This document shows, piece by piece, positions 36,666 through 48,360 of a stretch of 64,000 nt of DNA. The stretch spans positions 154,303,269-154,367,268 of the forward strand of contig CAXKWD010000007.1 of NCBI GenBank assembly GCA_964059195.1, written 5' to 3'. The position numbers and the translations under genes were made by a program. Numbering within the stretch: position 1 is the first letter of the stretch; each line of letters starts with the position of its first letter. The notes under the pieces are model-generated. The model saw only the letters and a list, made by a program, of their open reading frames with translations, was not told the origin of the DNA and made no database searches. The stretch is from Ectobius pallidus (taxonomy: Eukaryota; Arthropoda; Insecta; Blattodea; Ectobiidae).

Positions 36666-37236
36666 CTATTAGATGCGCCATACACGAGTATATTCGTGTG
36701 TACCGTAACAATGCAACAGTGAATACCTTGCATTGTATAATTGGAAACTTTCCATATATGTGCATCTGCACCATTACATGCAGATTGCATATTACATTAA
36801 TATACAGGAGGGTGGTTTTGTTCGAGTAACTATTGTTCCTTTAAATTTAAATATATTCTGAAAAGAGACACTCTCTATAGTAGCATTTGGGGTCAGTTTA
36901 CCTCTAGAGTAGCGAACGAGACAGCCGACATTGCCTCTACTATTGCAACCACGGACTCCAATCTCCACATTTCCGTTTCAGAATTAATTAAGCTCTAGTT
37001 TCACGTACTGTTGCAAGTACCAACCCTCTTTACCCTCACATTCTACTAACCATAAACTCTGTGCTTTTCATTCCTGGGTATTCATGCTCTCTTTTTGACG
37101 CTCAGTTACTATATGGGCTTGAAAAGTTAAAAGCTATATAAATTTCGCTTTAATAAAAAAAAAGGATTATACTTACAGCCTACTTTGTTTCGTTATGCAG
37201 TAAAAATTTGAGGTTAAATTTATACAATATTACGAG

Positions 37237-37568
37237 CATAGGCATACCGAGGGGGGGGGGGGTTTGGGGGTTTGAACCCCCCCCCCCCCACATTGATTAA
37301 AAAAAGGAAAATTGTATAATTTTTTAAGTCTGCCCATAAATTACTTAATACAAGTATAAAGCGTGGGAAGCTTAAAACTCGTTATTTTGCGTCTTAATTT
37401 TTAAAATTTTCCGGGGGAAGACCCCCGGAAACTGAAAACTCGTTATTTTGTATCTTAATTTTTAAAATTTTCCGGGGGGGACCCCCGAACTCCCCCTCTC
37501 CCTGGGGAGTATTCCATACCTCCCAGATGTTATAACCCCCCCATATGGTCGGCCTGGTTACGCCTATG
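37237..37568. mobile_element. Non-autonomous hAT family H2, copy 2 (inverted orientation)
   Basis: TIRs CATAGGCATACC and GGTTACGCCTATG are flanked by a perfect 8-bp TSD ATTACGAG (37229-37236, 37569-37576). The interior matches 27251-27585 in reverse complement, with G12 and C14 runs that can pair. Confidence 0.92.
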
Positions 37569-37895
37569 ATTACGAGGGAGAATCAAATGAAAACCGCATT
37601 TAATTTTTTCCCACTATTTTACTGCAGGAAGAATGCTTGCTTGTTCATTATTTTCCCACGTAATCTCCTCCTAGTTCAATGCATTTACGTCATCGGATAG
37701 GAAGTGCTTCGATACCGCGTGAGAAAAATTATTTTGGTTGGCGCTGTAGCCACTCGTGCACCTCCGATTGGGTGTCATAATCAGACTTGAACTTCTGCCC
37801 TCCAAGGTGCTCCTTTAATACATATGCACGGATCCTTGGATTATGACGTAGTATTATCGTTTTGTACACTGCCGAGGTGTTTATTGTTCTTGTTT

Positions 37896-38004
37896 AAAGT
37901 AAAGTGTTCCCTATACAGGTCATGGAGGCCCTAAGGGTTCCATGAGGTTGAGGTACCCAGATTTTGTAGAGCAGTGTCTCAACCACTACGCCACGGCGTA
38001 CCTC
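37896..38004 (-). mobile_element. SINE family A, internally deleted
   Basis: The 3' end (CCCTATACAGGTCATGGAGG ... GGTACCCAGATTTTG) joins directly to the head (TCTCAACCACTACGCCACGG), skipping about 200 bp of body. Similar flanks (TGTTCTTGTTTAAA / TGTTCTAATTTAAA) suggest it inserted as this short form. Confidence 0.8.
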
Positions 38005-38149
38005 TGTTCTAATTTAAAACTTATAAAATTGCAATTTACTATATTATATATATATGTATATTTATTTACTTATTGCCATAATGTAGATTCCAGGTCCACA
38101 GTATTGAATCAGCTGAGCGCATGAGTTTATCGGGCTCTAAATTTACAGA

Positions 38150-38161
38150 ATAATAATAATG

Positions 38162-38218
<57 letters not shown>

Positions 38219-38677
38219 TATTGTCAAAGAGCAGCGTGTTGATACAGAAACATTGTCAGTGTACGTTATAATAAATCCCTTAAATTAACAATCTACTTGG
38301 AATAAAAGTATATTAACTACATTAAAACTCAGATACTTGTCAATAGAGTAAAAAGGATGCCTTAGCAACCAATCAAAAAGGTTTCTTTTAAAACTGCATA
38401 GGCCTATACTTAAATTTCTGGTTTCTAGAGTTAATCTGTTATAAAGCACCATACTTTTAACAAAACATGCTTCTTTAATACGGGTAACTCGACAATTAGG
38501 GATATTCAATTTGTATCTATTTCTAGTATTAATGTTATGTATATCAGATCTTAAATTATATTGGTGTAAATTAGAATGAATTTGAAGCAAAGTACAGAAT
38601 ATGAAAAGGTTATAAACAGTAAGTACTTTTAGTTGAATAATCAAAGGCTTACAATGTACATCAGGCTTTTCAGGCAT
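38150..38677 (-). pseudogene. Non-LTR retrotransposon C-terminus with (AAT)n tail
   Basis: A 130-residue minus-strand frame (38285-38677) includes MPEKPDVHCKPLIIQLKVLT, YNLRSDIHNINTRNRYKLNI and LLRHPFYSIDKYL. It has the same architecture as 36267-36665 but is a different subfamily. A long (AAT)n tract (38150-38213) follows its 3' end and probably is the element's tail. Confidence 0.75.
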
Positions 38678-38699
38678 AATTATTCAAATTATTTTCTAT

Positions 38700-39459
38700 G
38701 GACAAAGTCTTGAATGCCTTGACTTGGGAGAGAAATAAAGTAATTGGGCCTGTCGTTTGAATTTACATGGTTTATTACAAAGAAAACCCCATACGCTGAA
38801 AAGCGGTCCCCTGAGCGAAATTACCGTCATTTTTTTTTTCATATAGTAGCTCTGTAAGCGATGGTCCGACCAATCATGAACCTTGAGAGTCCACCTATAG
38901 AGTAATATGTTTAAGGGGTCTTCTTGAAGGCATCCGTGAACTGTATTAAGATCCCGATCACTAGCTGATATCCTCCCACAAACTCTCACAGTTTTTTATT
39001 CTGAAAGAGCTATTTCGTTTAACAGCTTTCTGCAATTTCTCGCTATCTGTTCCTGTTAATGGCTCCTTTTTTGTGAGAGAGATTCGCACAGGAACAGACT
39101 TCACGCTCCCATGACGCCTTTTTTAACTGCCTGAACAAGAATACTCCAACATCATGGAGTTTCTTCTTTACTGCAGGGTGAACTTATGAACCCTTTCTTC
39201 ATCTCCCATAGAGAATGCTTTCTTTGTAAAAGCAGACTTCTTTAGGTTCTTTAGAAATAAACAGTACACGATGAGATATCTCATCAACTAATTGTAAAGT
39301 TAGCTTAGGTCGGAAAACAATAACAGAGCTGAGAGTAACTTTTTATAACAATTAATTACCAGCCAGGATTCCGAGAGGTGAAAACTTTTAACTTACGGTA
39401 AAAAATCTTTTTTTTTTTCAATTTAAAAAGAAAAGAACCTCTTAACTGAATTTTCATTA
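38700..39459. other. No gene seen
   Basis: A reverse-strand open frame at 38696-38989 has no recognised motif. The rest is AT-rich. Confidence 0.4.
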
Positions 39460-39467
39460 TTTATAAC

Positions 39468-39914
39468 TAGGGGGCGGATTTCTATGACCTAAAAAATAGG
39501 ATATATGCATGCATTTATGACCTAAAAACACATTAAAATATGACCAATAAAATTTAAAATATGACTTTACCACTTACACATTATGTATATATTTTTTTGT
39601 TTCATTACAATTCATTTTATTAAAATATAATGTTAATTATTTAAAATATCTGTAAATTCTCAAAAATATCAGTATAATGGAAAATTTACAAAATATGATA
39701 TGAAACTTCAACATTTATTTAATATGCACACAAATATGCCAAAAATATGACCTAAATATGCTACAATAGTTGAAAATTTTCTAAACATCCAGTTATATGC
39801 ACAATAAAACCCGTTCCATTTTCACCAGGATGCTTGGAATCGGGTTTAAATTAGTCGGAAACCTGAAATAATGCAATGGGGAAAAATATGACATGTCATA
39901 GAAATCCGCCCCTA
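39468..39914. mobile_element. Non-autonomous hAT family H1, copy 2 (inverted orientation)
   Basis: TIRs TAGGGGGCGGATTTCTATGA and CATAGAAATCCGCCCCTA are flanked by a perfect 8-bp TSD TTTATAAC (39460-39467, 39915-39922). The interior is the reverse complement of 22931-23381. Confidence 0.92.
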
Positions 39915-40466
39915 TTTATAACCATCCAATCAGTTTTTTCCCCTCCATCAATTTCAACAAACAGTTCATCCTAGAGGAGCCTTCTTTGTATGTTACTTAC
40001 ACTCTTTATAAACCCAGGCTAGGAAGTTAGAGGCAAAGCAAACGAGCCAGGCAGAGATTGATGGAAGTTTACAACACAGGACTTCGAGTCAATGCTTTCT
40101 TGTTGCAAAACTCTCTTTTCCAAATAAATTTTCTTAAACATTTTTTTTTACTAAGAAAGTAGTCTTGCTATAAATATGAGACAATTCCCATGACTATTTG
40201 GATCATAAATCACTGACCAATCCAGTATAAGAGTGGGTGTGTGGAAATTCAACCAATCCCAAGTGTCTATCGTGAAAAATTTTTATTGTTTAATTTTTAT
40301 CACTTTCGTTTTATAGCACATACTTTCACTTTTTTAAGTATTTTCACAACGACCTAATACTAAAACAACATGACATTATAGCTTTCTTAATAAGAAATAA
40401 TTAAGCACTGAACACAATGACTGTGTACACATAAACTGCTTAAGAGCAAAAGAAGACATAAAAATA

Positions 40467-40775
40467 GTAAAGTAAAGTAAAATGATCCCTATACAGGCCA
40501 TGGAGGCCCAGAGGGTTCCAGGAGGATGAGGCTCCCAGATGTTGGACATTCGGCACATGAAGGTGGTAAGGTTGACAGCCTTACGCACCGGCCGCCTTTA
40601 CCCCCAGGATTGCTCCTGGTACTCATTTCTGTTAGAGGCTGAGTCGACCCCAGGGACATAGTGCCACCAGAAGGATTAGGCCAATTGAAAAATCTCAACG
40701 ACCTCATCGGGAATTGAACCCGCGACCTTCCGGTTTGTAGCACAGCGCCTCAACCACTACGCTACGGCGTACCCC
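40467..40775 (-). mobile_element. SINE family A, full-length, with 13-bp TSD
   Basis: A complete unit from the (AAAGT)n-like tail to the GTACCCC end. The B-box region is GGGAATTGAACCCGCGACC. The direct repeat AGACATAAAAATA lies at 40454-40466 and 40776-40788. Confidence 0.93.
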
Positions 40776-40788
40776 AGACATAAAAATA

Positions 40789-41329
40789 ATGTATAATTAT
40801 TTATAAGAGTGGTGAAACATTTTAAAACTCGTACAATAATAAATACAGTATTAATTACACGATATTTTGTTAGCAATGAGGTTAATCTGAAAAATACAAT
40901 AGCTCACAGCTGATAAGAAGTCGCACAAAGCACACCACCGACGATGGCGCGACGATCGATATATTATAATTACATCGATTGATTCGCATGTCATTATGTA
41001 ATTATGTATGTTATTCATTAAGTAATGAATAATAAATACCATGAACATGAATAAAACTGCGCTATTCTGCGAATCCTCTCAAGATAAATGGTATTAGCTA
41101 TGGCTATTTTCTGCAGCTTTCCACAGTTGTGCTTAAGAAAACATACCGTCATAAATTTATTTCAAAAGTTGTAGTTCATTTTTCAAAAATTATATTGTTG
41201 AATGTTTTCAGATTATTTGATGTTTTCACATTTATTGCAAGAAAACATTGTAACATACCAAAAGAAAACTCCAATAGTAAGTTTCGGATCGATGATGTGG
41301 TCATTTAACGAAATCCCGTTGCTTGTGAC
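40789..41329. other. No gene seen
   Basis: AT-rich intronic sequence without recognised elements. Confidence 0.4.
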
Positions 41330-41470
41330 CGTCGCAGGTGTGCCGGATTTTCGTTCCGCAATATTTCTGTAACTCTACAGACATGAGATTAACGCACACA
41401 TAAATGCCACCGACATGGGCCGGGATCTAACACGCGACGGTATACTAAAGAAAGCCAGTTTTATACTGTC
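41330..41470 (-). repeat. SINE family C, copy 2
   Basis: GTGTGCCGGATTTTCGTTCC ... ACATGAGATTAACGCACACA matches 61700-61860. It ends just before a palindromic MITE. Confidence 0.5.
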
Positions 41471-41515
41471 TACCTCACCCAATCGACAATAGTAAGTTTT
41501 GTTTCTACGAGGGCC

Positions 41516-42168
41516 ATGCACAAAGTAAGTTTCCCTGGGTCCGTTAACAGAAACGAAACACAATTTGAAGTAAACAGTTATTGCAACAGACACAGCCAGT
41601 GTTCAGCTATTTTTCAACAAATTCACAACCGGAATTGAGACAGTTGTCATATCGTGGGACCAATCTTTTAATACCTGTCTCGTAGAAGTGTGCCGCCTGG
41701 GATTTGAACCACTGTGTGACAACCATCTTCGCCTCTCTGTCATTATTTGTCATTTCGTGAGGTGTAGGAAAAGATGGAAATCACTGGGAGCGAGGTCCGA
41801 GCTTTAGGGTGACTGTTTAAACACCTCGCAGCCGAACTTCAGCAGGAGACTTGCTAGGAGGTGTTTAAACATCCATTCTACAGCCCGGATCTCGCTCCCA
41901 GTGATTTCCATATTTTCCTACACCTCAAGGGAATGACTAAGAGGAGGAGATGTTTGTCACGTAGTGGTTCAAATCCCTGGCGACAGACTTCTACGACACA
42001 GGTATTCGAAAGTTGGTTCCATGGTATGACAAATGTTTCAATTCCGGTGGCAAATATGTTGCATAATAGCTGAATACTTGCTGTTTTGTTGGAATATATA
42101 TGTCTACGAAATTGTGTTTTGTTTCTGTAAACGGCCCCAGGGAACTTACTTTGTGGACGGCCCTCGTA
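41516..42168. mobile_element. Palindromic mariner-derived MITE, copy 2 (complete)
   Basis: The 653-bp element is flanked by TA, with ends TACGAGGGCC and GGCCCTCGTA. Its two halves (41516-41835 and 41860-42168) are inverted copies separated by a short loop (CGCAGCCGAACTTCAGCAGG). Each arm encodes a mariner C-terminal piece including YSPDLAPSDFHIFLHLK (the second catalytic Asp region, 41877-41930 on plus) and the final NSGGKYV. It cannot encode a transposase but would fold into a long hairpin RNA. Confidence 0.9.
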
Positions 42169-42852
42169 GCAAGCTGATATGACTATAAACAAACTTTCAA
42201 ACACAAAGACGAAAAGTTAAAAGTGTCATAAACAGAACACATTATGTTGTGATTAACTTGAATTCGCGTTGACATTTCTATGACGCAGGGTGTGTTAGAC
42301 ACGTAATTCAAGATTAAACTCCCATTTAATCTCCAGGATTTTTCATTACGCTATTAATACTGGATTGAAACCGTTCCAAGAGCATAAGCGTTATGATGGC
42401 ATTTTGGGTGATTGATGGACGTCAATAGTCAATTGAAAGCCTGTTCTAAGCTGCTCTATGCACTCGTGTCAACAGAACTGCATAATCCCCTAGTGTATGG
42501 GGTATATCGGTGCAAATAATGCTAATGGGCTGCAGTTAAATCAATATAATTAATTCCCGCAAATTACAAACTACCTCAATGACTAGATGCTGAATCATAT
42601 CATTTCCTTGTGCGAAACAATGCTTAAGGGATGACTGAATCGGTCATTCGGATGACCGATTTCTTGCAGTAAATGTGAAAGCATCAAATTATCTGAAACC
42701 ATTCATCAATATAATGTTTATACTAATAGTCTTAATAATAGATTTTATAATAATAGTAATAATAATAACAGTGGTTTTCTAAACTACTTCTCAAAGAATC
42801 TTTAAATTCTGCACACTTAATTTAAATGTAAACTTAAAGTTTAAAATTCCAT

Positions 42853-43482
42853 TCTTACTTACTTACTTACTTACTTACTTACTCAATGGCAATAGGCAAT
42901 TCCTAAGCAAGCTAAAGAAATATTATATATTTTATGGAACCCGAAGGTTCATTGCCGCGCGTATATGAGCCCTCCATTCAACCCTATTCCGCGCTAACTC
43001 CATCCAATCATCCCTCGCAAATCCTACTTCTCTTAAATCTATCCTAATATTATCCTCCCATCCTACGTCTAGGTCTTCCAAGTGGTCTTTTCCCTTCGGG
43101 TCTCCCAGTCAGTATTTTTTAGATGTGTCTTTCCTCCCCCATGCGCGCAACATGTCCAGCCCATTTCAACCTCCGTGATTTAATTACCCTTACTATTTCT
43201 GGTGAAGAGTACAGGTTATGACTCTCGTCGTTATGCAGTTTTCTCCAGTCTCCATTTTCATCTCTCTTAGGCCCAAATATTTTCCTAAGCACCCTGCTTT
43301 CGAACACTCTCAGATTATGTTCTTTCCGAAGAGTAAGCGACCATGTCTCACATCCATATACGCGTAATACAACAGGCAGGATAATTGCCTTATAAATTTT
43401 TATTTTTAGATTTCTGGACAGAAGACGAGAAGATAAAGAGTTTCTGAACTACATAAAAGCAGGCATTTAAGTCTACACTTAA
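42853..43482 (-). pseudogene. LINE RT C-terminal fragment with (AAGT)n tail
   Basis: Reads NLKIKIYKAIILPVVL, YMDVRHG/ETWSLTLRKEHNLR (shifted), VLRKIFGPKRDENGDWRKLH, IKSRRLKWAGHVARMGEERH and then the GRPRRR region. The 3' end is the (CTTA)n run at 42856-42885. This is the longest copy of the family here. It is broken by shifts and stops. Confidence 0.85.
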
Positions 43483-44084
43483 CTTCTGTCTAAATATTAA
43501 TTGTGTCTAATAGTTCTAATAATAGTTTTTACAACAATAGTGGTTTTCTAAACCACTTGTCCAAGAATCTTTAAATTTTGCACACTTTAAATGTAAACTA
43601 AAGATTAAAATTCCATTCAAATATCTTATTTATAATATTAATAATAAATTTAAATGATTGTTTTAAACAAAATTGGAATCTACATCCTCCAACAGATATT
43701 AAAATATGGACCAGAATTTTTGTGTGATATTCTTTGAAGCTTGCTCTAAAAATTTACCGTATTGATGGTTTTTATGTTGTTTATAGTTATTTTTTAATGT
43801 ATTTTATCCAGAAAAATAAAAACTGCCATAGGTTTATACTAAATATAAAAAAGAACTAAGCCTATACAGAAAATCTTATTAAACCTTTTTGCACACATTG
43901 TAAAGTGTATTGTCAGAAAATGGAATAGCTATATCTCTTTTCTTGTGGGAGAAGATAGATTTGGAACGTGGCAAAATAGCAGCAAATTGAAGCCGAGAAA
44001 ACGGCCATCAAAGTTTGCATGCACTGGCAGTTGGAAGCGCACTGAGATTTAAAAATGGAGTCAGCAGCATCTGTTCCATGTATC
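43483..44084. repeat. Old dispersed repeat, weakly similar to 14946-15689
   Basis: Shared phrases include CCAAGAATCTTTAAATTTTG, TTAAAATATGGACCAGAATT and GCACTGGCAGTTGGAAGCGC. No coding capacity was seen. Confidence 0.4.
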
Positions 44085-44627
44085 CAAGGACGAACTTTTG
44101 AATACCGTGTCGTATAAGTCTGCCACCAGGGATTTGAACCACTATGTGACAAAAATCTCCTCCTCTCAGTCATTCTCTGTCATTTGTTGAGGTGTAGGAA
44201 AATATGAAAATCACTAGGAGCGAGGTCCGGGCTATAGGGTGGATGTTTAAACACCTCCCAGACGAACTTCTGCAGGAGATTTGCTAGGAGGTGTTTAAAC
44301 ATCCACCCTACAGCCCGGACCTCGCACCCAGTGATTTTGACATTTTCCTAAACCTCAAGAAATGACAAGGAATGACAGAGAGTGACAGAGAGGGGCTGTT
44401 TGTCGCATAGTGGTTCAAATCCCTGGCGGCAGACTTCTATGACACATGTATTCAAAAGTTTGTTCCACGGTATGACAAATGTTTCAATTCCGATAGCAAA
44501 TAAGTTGAATAATAGCTGAATACTTGCTGTATCTGTTGGAATATATGTCCAATTTTGTTTTGTGTGTGTGTTTTTTTTTTTTTGTAAGCAGTCCCAGGGA
44601 GATTTACTATATGCTCGCGCCTCGTAG
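44085..44627. mobile_element. Palindromic mariner-derived MITE, copy 3 (left end missing)
   Basis: The central palindrome GGTGTTTAAACATCCACCCT / GGATGTTTAAACACCTCCCA and both arms match 41516-42168. The left outer part is truncated near 44085. The right terminus is CGCGCCTCGTA. A T12 run has expanded near 44570. Confidence 0.85.
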
Positions 44628-44760
44628 CTTTAAATAGAAGCTTGTTTAATAGCTATTTAAACTACCTTATGCAGGGTCGTTATCCAACTTGAATCCAAAA
44701 ACCATAGTCCTGTTGCATTTTAGCTGAATATTACTCTAAAGTGGTGTTATAGATAGGAGA

Positions 44761-45205
44761 ATGTATGGAAATATGCTCTGGTATTGCTTGAAAGCACGGC
44801 AAGCAATTGACACTTTGAGAGAGCTCAAGAAGCAATTAGATTTATGTTTGGAGAGCTATCGTCTCTGCGCGTTGAGAGGCTTTACAAGAGATCTACTTCA
44901 GATAACGATCTCACACAATGCAAACACTGCAGCGATATCGTGAACACGTAAAAAAGAATGACAGCTTTGCCACACTGTGTTGCTAAAACTACGTTCTTTG
45001 CAACAGGTTTAAATAACAGAAGTTACTGGGAAAAGACATAGCTTAGTTTGCACTCTCCTAATTTCTTCATTATACTTATTATTGGTATTTCTGCCTTACG
45101 GCAGGTCTATAAATAATAAATTGCTTTAATGCTACCAAATGGGCATATTATGATGACTGGAGCAACGACGGAATTATATATGGCAGGGGAAACAGGAGCA
45201 CTTGA
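44761..45205. other. No gene confirmed
   Basis: A short open frame at 44761-44943 has some helical character (ARQAIDTLRELKKQLDLCLE) but no splice sites in a compatible phase and no family match. Confidence 0.3.
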
Positions 45206-45331
45206 CAGAAAACCTGCCCCAACCCCACTTTGTCCACAAAAAAATTCCACATGGATCCACCGAGATTCGATCGTGGGTCCCAGTGGTGGAAGGGGAGTGG
45301 TCTAACCACTCAGTCATGGGGGCGGCCTTGT
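45206..45331 (-). repeat. tRNA-SINE head, minus strand
   Basis: The plus-strand view TCTAACCACTCAGTCATGGG (A box) and GAGATTCGATCGTGGGTCCC (B-box area) indicates a SINE head. It lies 275 bp upstream of exon 3. Confidence 0.55.
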
Positions 45332-45606
45332 GAAATTCCACTCTTCAGCTCTTTCCGTCTTTTGCTACATCTCTTAACTCTCCATAGCTTCTTTTCGTCT
45401 TGTTCCTTCGATTACATCCAGCAGAAGTCGCGGCGATCGTTCACCCAATTCTGGTGGCTTCATGTTTGATTCGCACCTTAGATTTCCATAATTTACTGAT
45501 GAGGTACATAACCTAATATAAGTATTAAATAACCTATTTCACTTCTTCGCAGCTCGCAATTTCATTCAAGTTTTGCAGACATTAATTCAAGTAATTTATT
45601 TTGCAG

Positions 45607-46669
45607 ATCAGAAGATGTGGCGGCTGAAATCAAACAAGTGAGCAGCGATTTGGACGAACTGATGGCAAGATATGACCGTTTCGAAGTAATTGAACCGAAT
45701 CAAAAGAGATCAACACATTCAACAAATTCATTTCACTCCGCGGGATGTCCTGCTGCGAAAAACACAAATATCCCTACATATAACGTACCATTATGTCAGC
45801 CTCCTCACATGCTAAAGCCGAAGATACCGGCCACGGTCAAAGAGAGGCTGGAACGAACCCAAAAACACATACGCAGTGAGTCCGTGGAAGACATCCGTGC
45901 AGAGATTCTAGAGGAGCTCCAACAAGAACTGGCACAATCTGTAGCTCAGCAGAAAAATTCTTCTACAGCAGACAGGAGTGGTCAAAAGAATCATACTTCA
46001 GAGTACAGTACTCTGGAGGAAGACTACAGTGCTCTGGAAGAAGAGTACAGCGATGAACCTGAAGCTAGGCAAGAGAACATAAGTTGTGCGGGTGAAAAGC
46101 AAAGAGAAGCTGAGGGGAGAGAAAAGGGAGAAGTTGACAGTCGGTACGTTGGAGATGAAACTGTCTCAAACTTCTCTAATGAATCGAGAGAGAAACTGAA
46201 TCAGCAAGAAGATAATCATTATTCTCGAGATGTACGAGAAACTGAATCAGTCCACACGTGCAAAGCGAGGTCAACGTACTCTCGCGAAGAAAGGGAAGCT
46301 GGATCTAGTTATTCCCGCGAAAATGTATCGGAACACTCTCACGAAGTAACAGGTACGCGTTCCAAGGATGGAAGAGTAACTGCTCAGGATGGAAGAGAAG
46401 CAGCTTCCAGCTACTCTCATGAAGAGCAGGGAGATTATACTTTCGACGCGAGAGAACTCGCTTCTATCTACCACAGTGGAGACAGGAGGGATGACGAAAT
46501 TTCTACTTCGTCGACAGAACAGATCTTCCTCGGAGATAACCTCGATCAGAACTACAACAGTGGGGACCAGAGGAGTAATGTATCTGTTCGCTCTGGATAC
46601 TACTTGAAGAAACAGAATCGTGTTAAGAGTGCCAGCAAAACCAGAAAAGCCCAAGGTGATGGCATGAAG
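45607..46669 (+). CDS. Exon 3, large exon encoding a disordered Ser/Arg/Glu repeat region
   Basis: The acceptor TTTTGCAG (AG 45605-45606) and donor AAG|GTGAGT (intron from 46670) bound 1063 nt. One leading base completes the phase-2 codon, followed by 354 codons ending in phase 0. The protein starts SEDVAAEIKQVSSDLDELMARYDRFE, helical in character. A low-complexity linker follows, then a predicted helix or coiled segment (VKERLERTQKHIRS to EELQQELAQSVAQQ, about 45836-45950) and an acidic stretch (TLEEDYSALEEEYSDEPE). After that come about 200 residues of degenerate units around Y/H-S-R/H-E/D-x-R-E-x-x-S (about 46130-46520), ending in a basic tail (KKQNRVKSASKTRKAQ). No membrane segment or catalytic motif is visible. 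It looks intrinsically disordered and possibly a scaffold or cytoskeleton-associated protein, but that is inference. The codon at 45617 is GTG inside the exon, not a start. Confidence 0.88.
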
Positions 46670-48360
46670 GTGAGTTACCTTTCTTCCTCTTCCATCTACA
46701 TTACATAAAATTTAACAACTACGGTTACAGTCGCTGAAAATTCGCAGACGCTGACACACTTCTTCCCTTTTCTATGTAGAAACTGGTTGTATGCTTAAGA
46801 AAAGCGCATTATTAGAAGGGGTCGATGATTTTGACTTGGTATATTTTTGTACCGGAAACAAATGAATAATCTTGATCTCCTGACAGATATTACAGGTGAG
46901 AATGCTTTATTTATAAGCAGTTTGGTAGATTTCAAAGAAATACTATCGAATGTAATGTAATGTAACATTACATTAGATAGTACATGCATTACATACATGC
47001 CTAACTTCATGGTCCCTAGACCCAAAACCGTCGTAAATTCAAACGTATTATAGTCTATTTATCTTTTTATGAAAAATAACTGCCGTAATTTTCCAGAAAT
47101 TAACTCCAGATTTATGCATACTATATAGAAGGAAAATCTAGCTGGGGTTCGTTAACTGCAAAAGAGAATCAAAGGGGTAGAAATGGGGAAGAAGTTTTAA
47201 CAATTAAGGGTAGTACCAAAAAGTTTTGTTTGGAAATTTTTTTATAACACCAACATTAGCTCAAGAGGTGTTGGAAAAAAAATAGGGGTTGCAGGACAAA
47301 AAACGAAACTCCCTAAGTAGTCGCAGTATCAAATGCGATCGATTTATTGCATAGTATAAATCTTCTAAATAAGTTATTACCTAAAACTTTTATCTGAAGT
47401 AATCTTTGGTACAACCAAACATTATTGCAAGAGGTGACCAAAATGAAATCGCAAAATAAAATATTCATCATTCCCTTAGCAAACACATTGTCGAGCGCGT
47501 TCAAAATTGTTGTAAATCTTCTAAATAGTAGTAGTTCTGTGCGTCCAAAAAATCTAAGATATCCTCTTCTCCATGAAACGGAATTCTTACGTATTCATCG
47601 TTTTAAATTACTGCAAGGAACGTTAGTGACAGACGAAACGCCGTAAGCCATTCGAGTTACATCAGAAATGTACTGGAACAAAGTCATAGAAAACTTTCCA
47701 TTCGAGAGTTCAAATTTTGTAGCATGAACCGTTTGGCTAGAATCGTTGAAAGAATCCGACTGTTACATGAAACGGAACCTTTAAAACGGCCACATCTTGA
47801 AACGAAATTTAAAAAAAAATTAAAATCGTTACACATGCATGGTTTTTAATATTTTCAAAGAACATTCATTCTATATTGGAATAGAATCGCTTCGCTCTGT
47901 CAATTATCAAAATCTGGACATGGGCCCCTTTTTTCCAACATTCAGAAATATGAAGTTTAAATTTACCTGCGTCTATAGACAAAGGCGAAATTATTTTTTT
48001 TTGTTATGTATTTCTTTATTCCATAGTAAGTCTATGCTGATTCTTCTAGGATTTTGAATAATTGCACATAATTCTCATGAACGAGGGAAGGAACGAAGCT
48101 TTCGGAAATTCAGGGAACAATTTTTACCATTTTTGCAATGTTATTAATTTCTTTAATCTGATTTTTATTCATAATTTTTTACTATGTCATACATTGAGTT
48201 GTTAAAGCTACTGATATGTAGGCATTACAGCTTTTAAATCGGTTCTTAGAAAAATCTGTTTTTAAAAGGGGTGGCCTCTCAAACAGGTTTCATTCTGTTG
48301 TTGTTATTGTTAATAGTTAAATAATTATATATATATATTTTTTTTTTTTGATACTCCAAT
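46670..48360. other. Intron, no internal element recognised
   Basis: AT-rich. A small palindrome TAATGTAATGTAACATTACA lies near 46955. The phrases ATGAAACGGAATTCTTACG and ATGAAACGGAACC at 47573 and 47768 suggest a diverged internal duplication. Confidence 0.4.

Noticed and set aside
38696..38989. Minus-strand 97-codon gene
   Set aside because: No recognised motif, and it sits beside LINE remains; probably chance or decayed TE sequence.
46271..46654. Antisense open frame opposite exon 3
   Set aside because: A shadow of the repeat-rich coding strand, without splice or start support.
45617..46708. A self-contained 363-codon gene starting at GTG
   Set aside because: GTG lies inside an exon that begins at an acceptor (45606|45607), and the frame is open upstream to it. 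A GT donor at 46670 precedes the apparent stop. It is better read as an internal exon.
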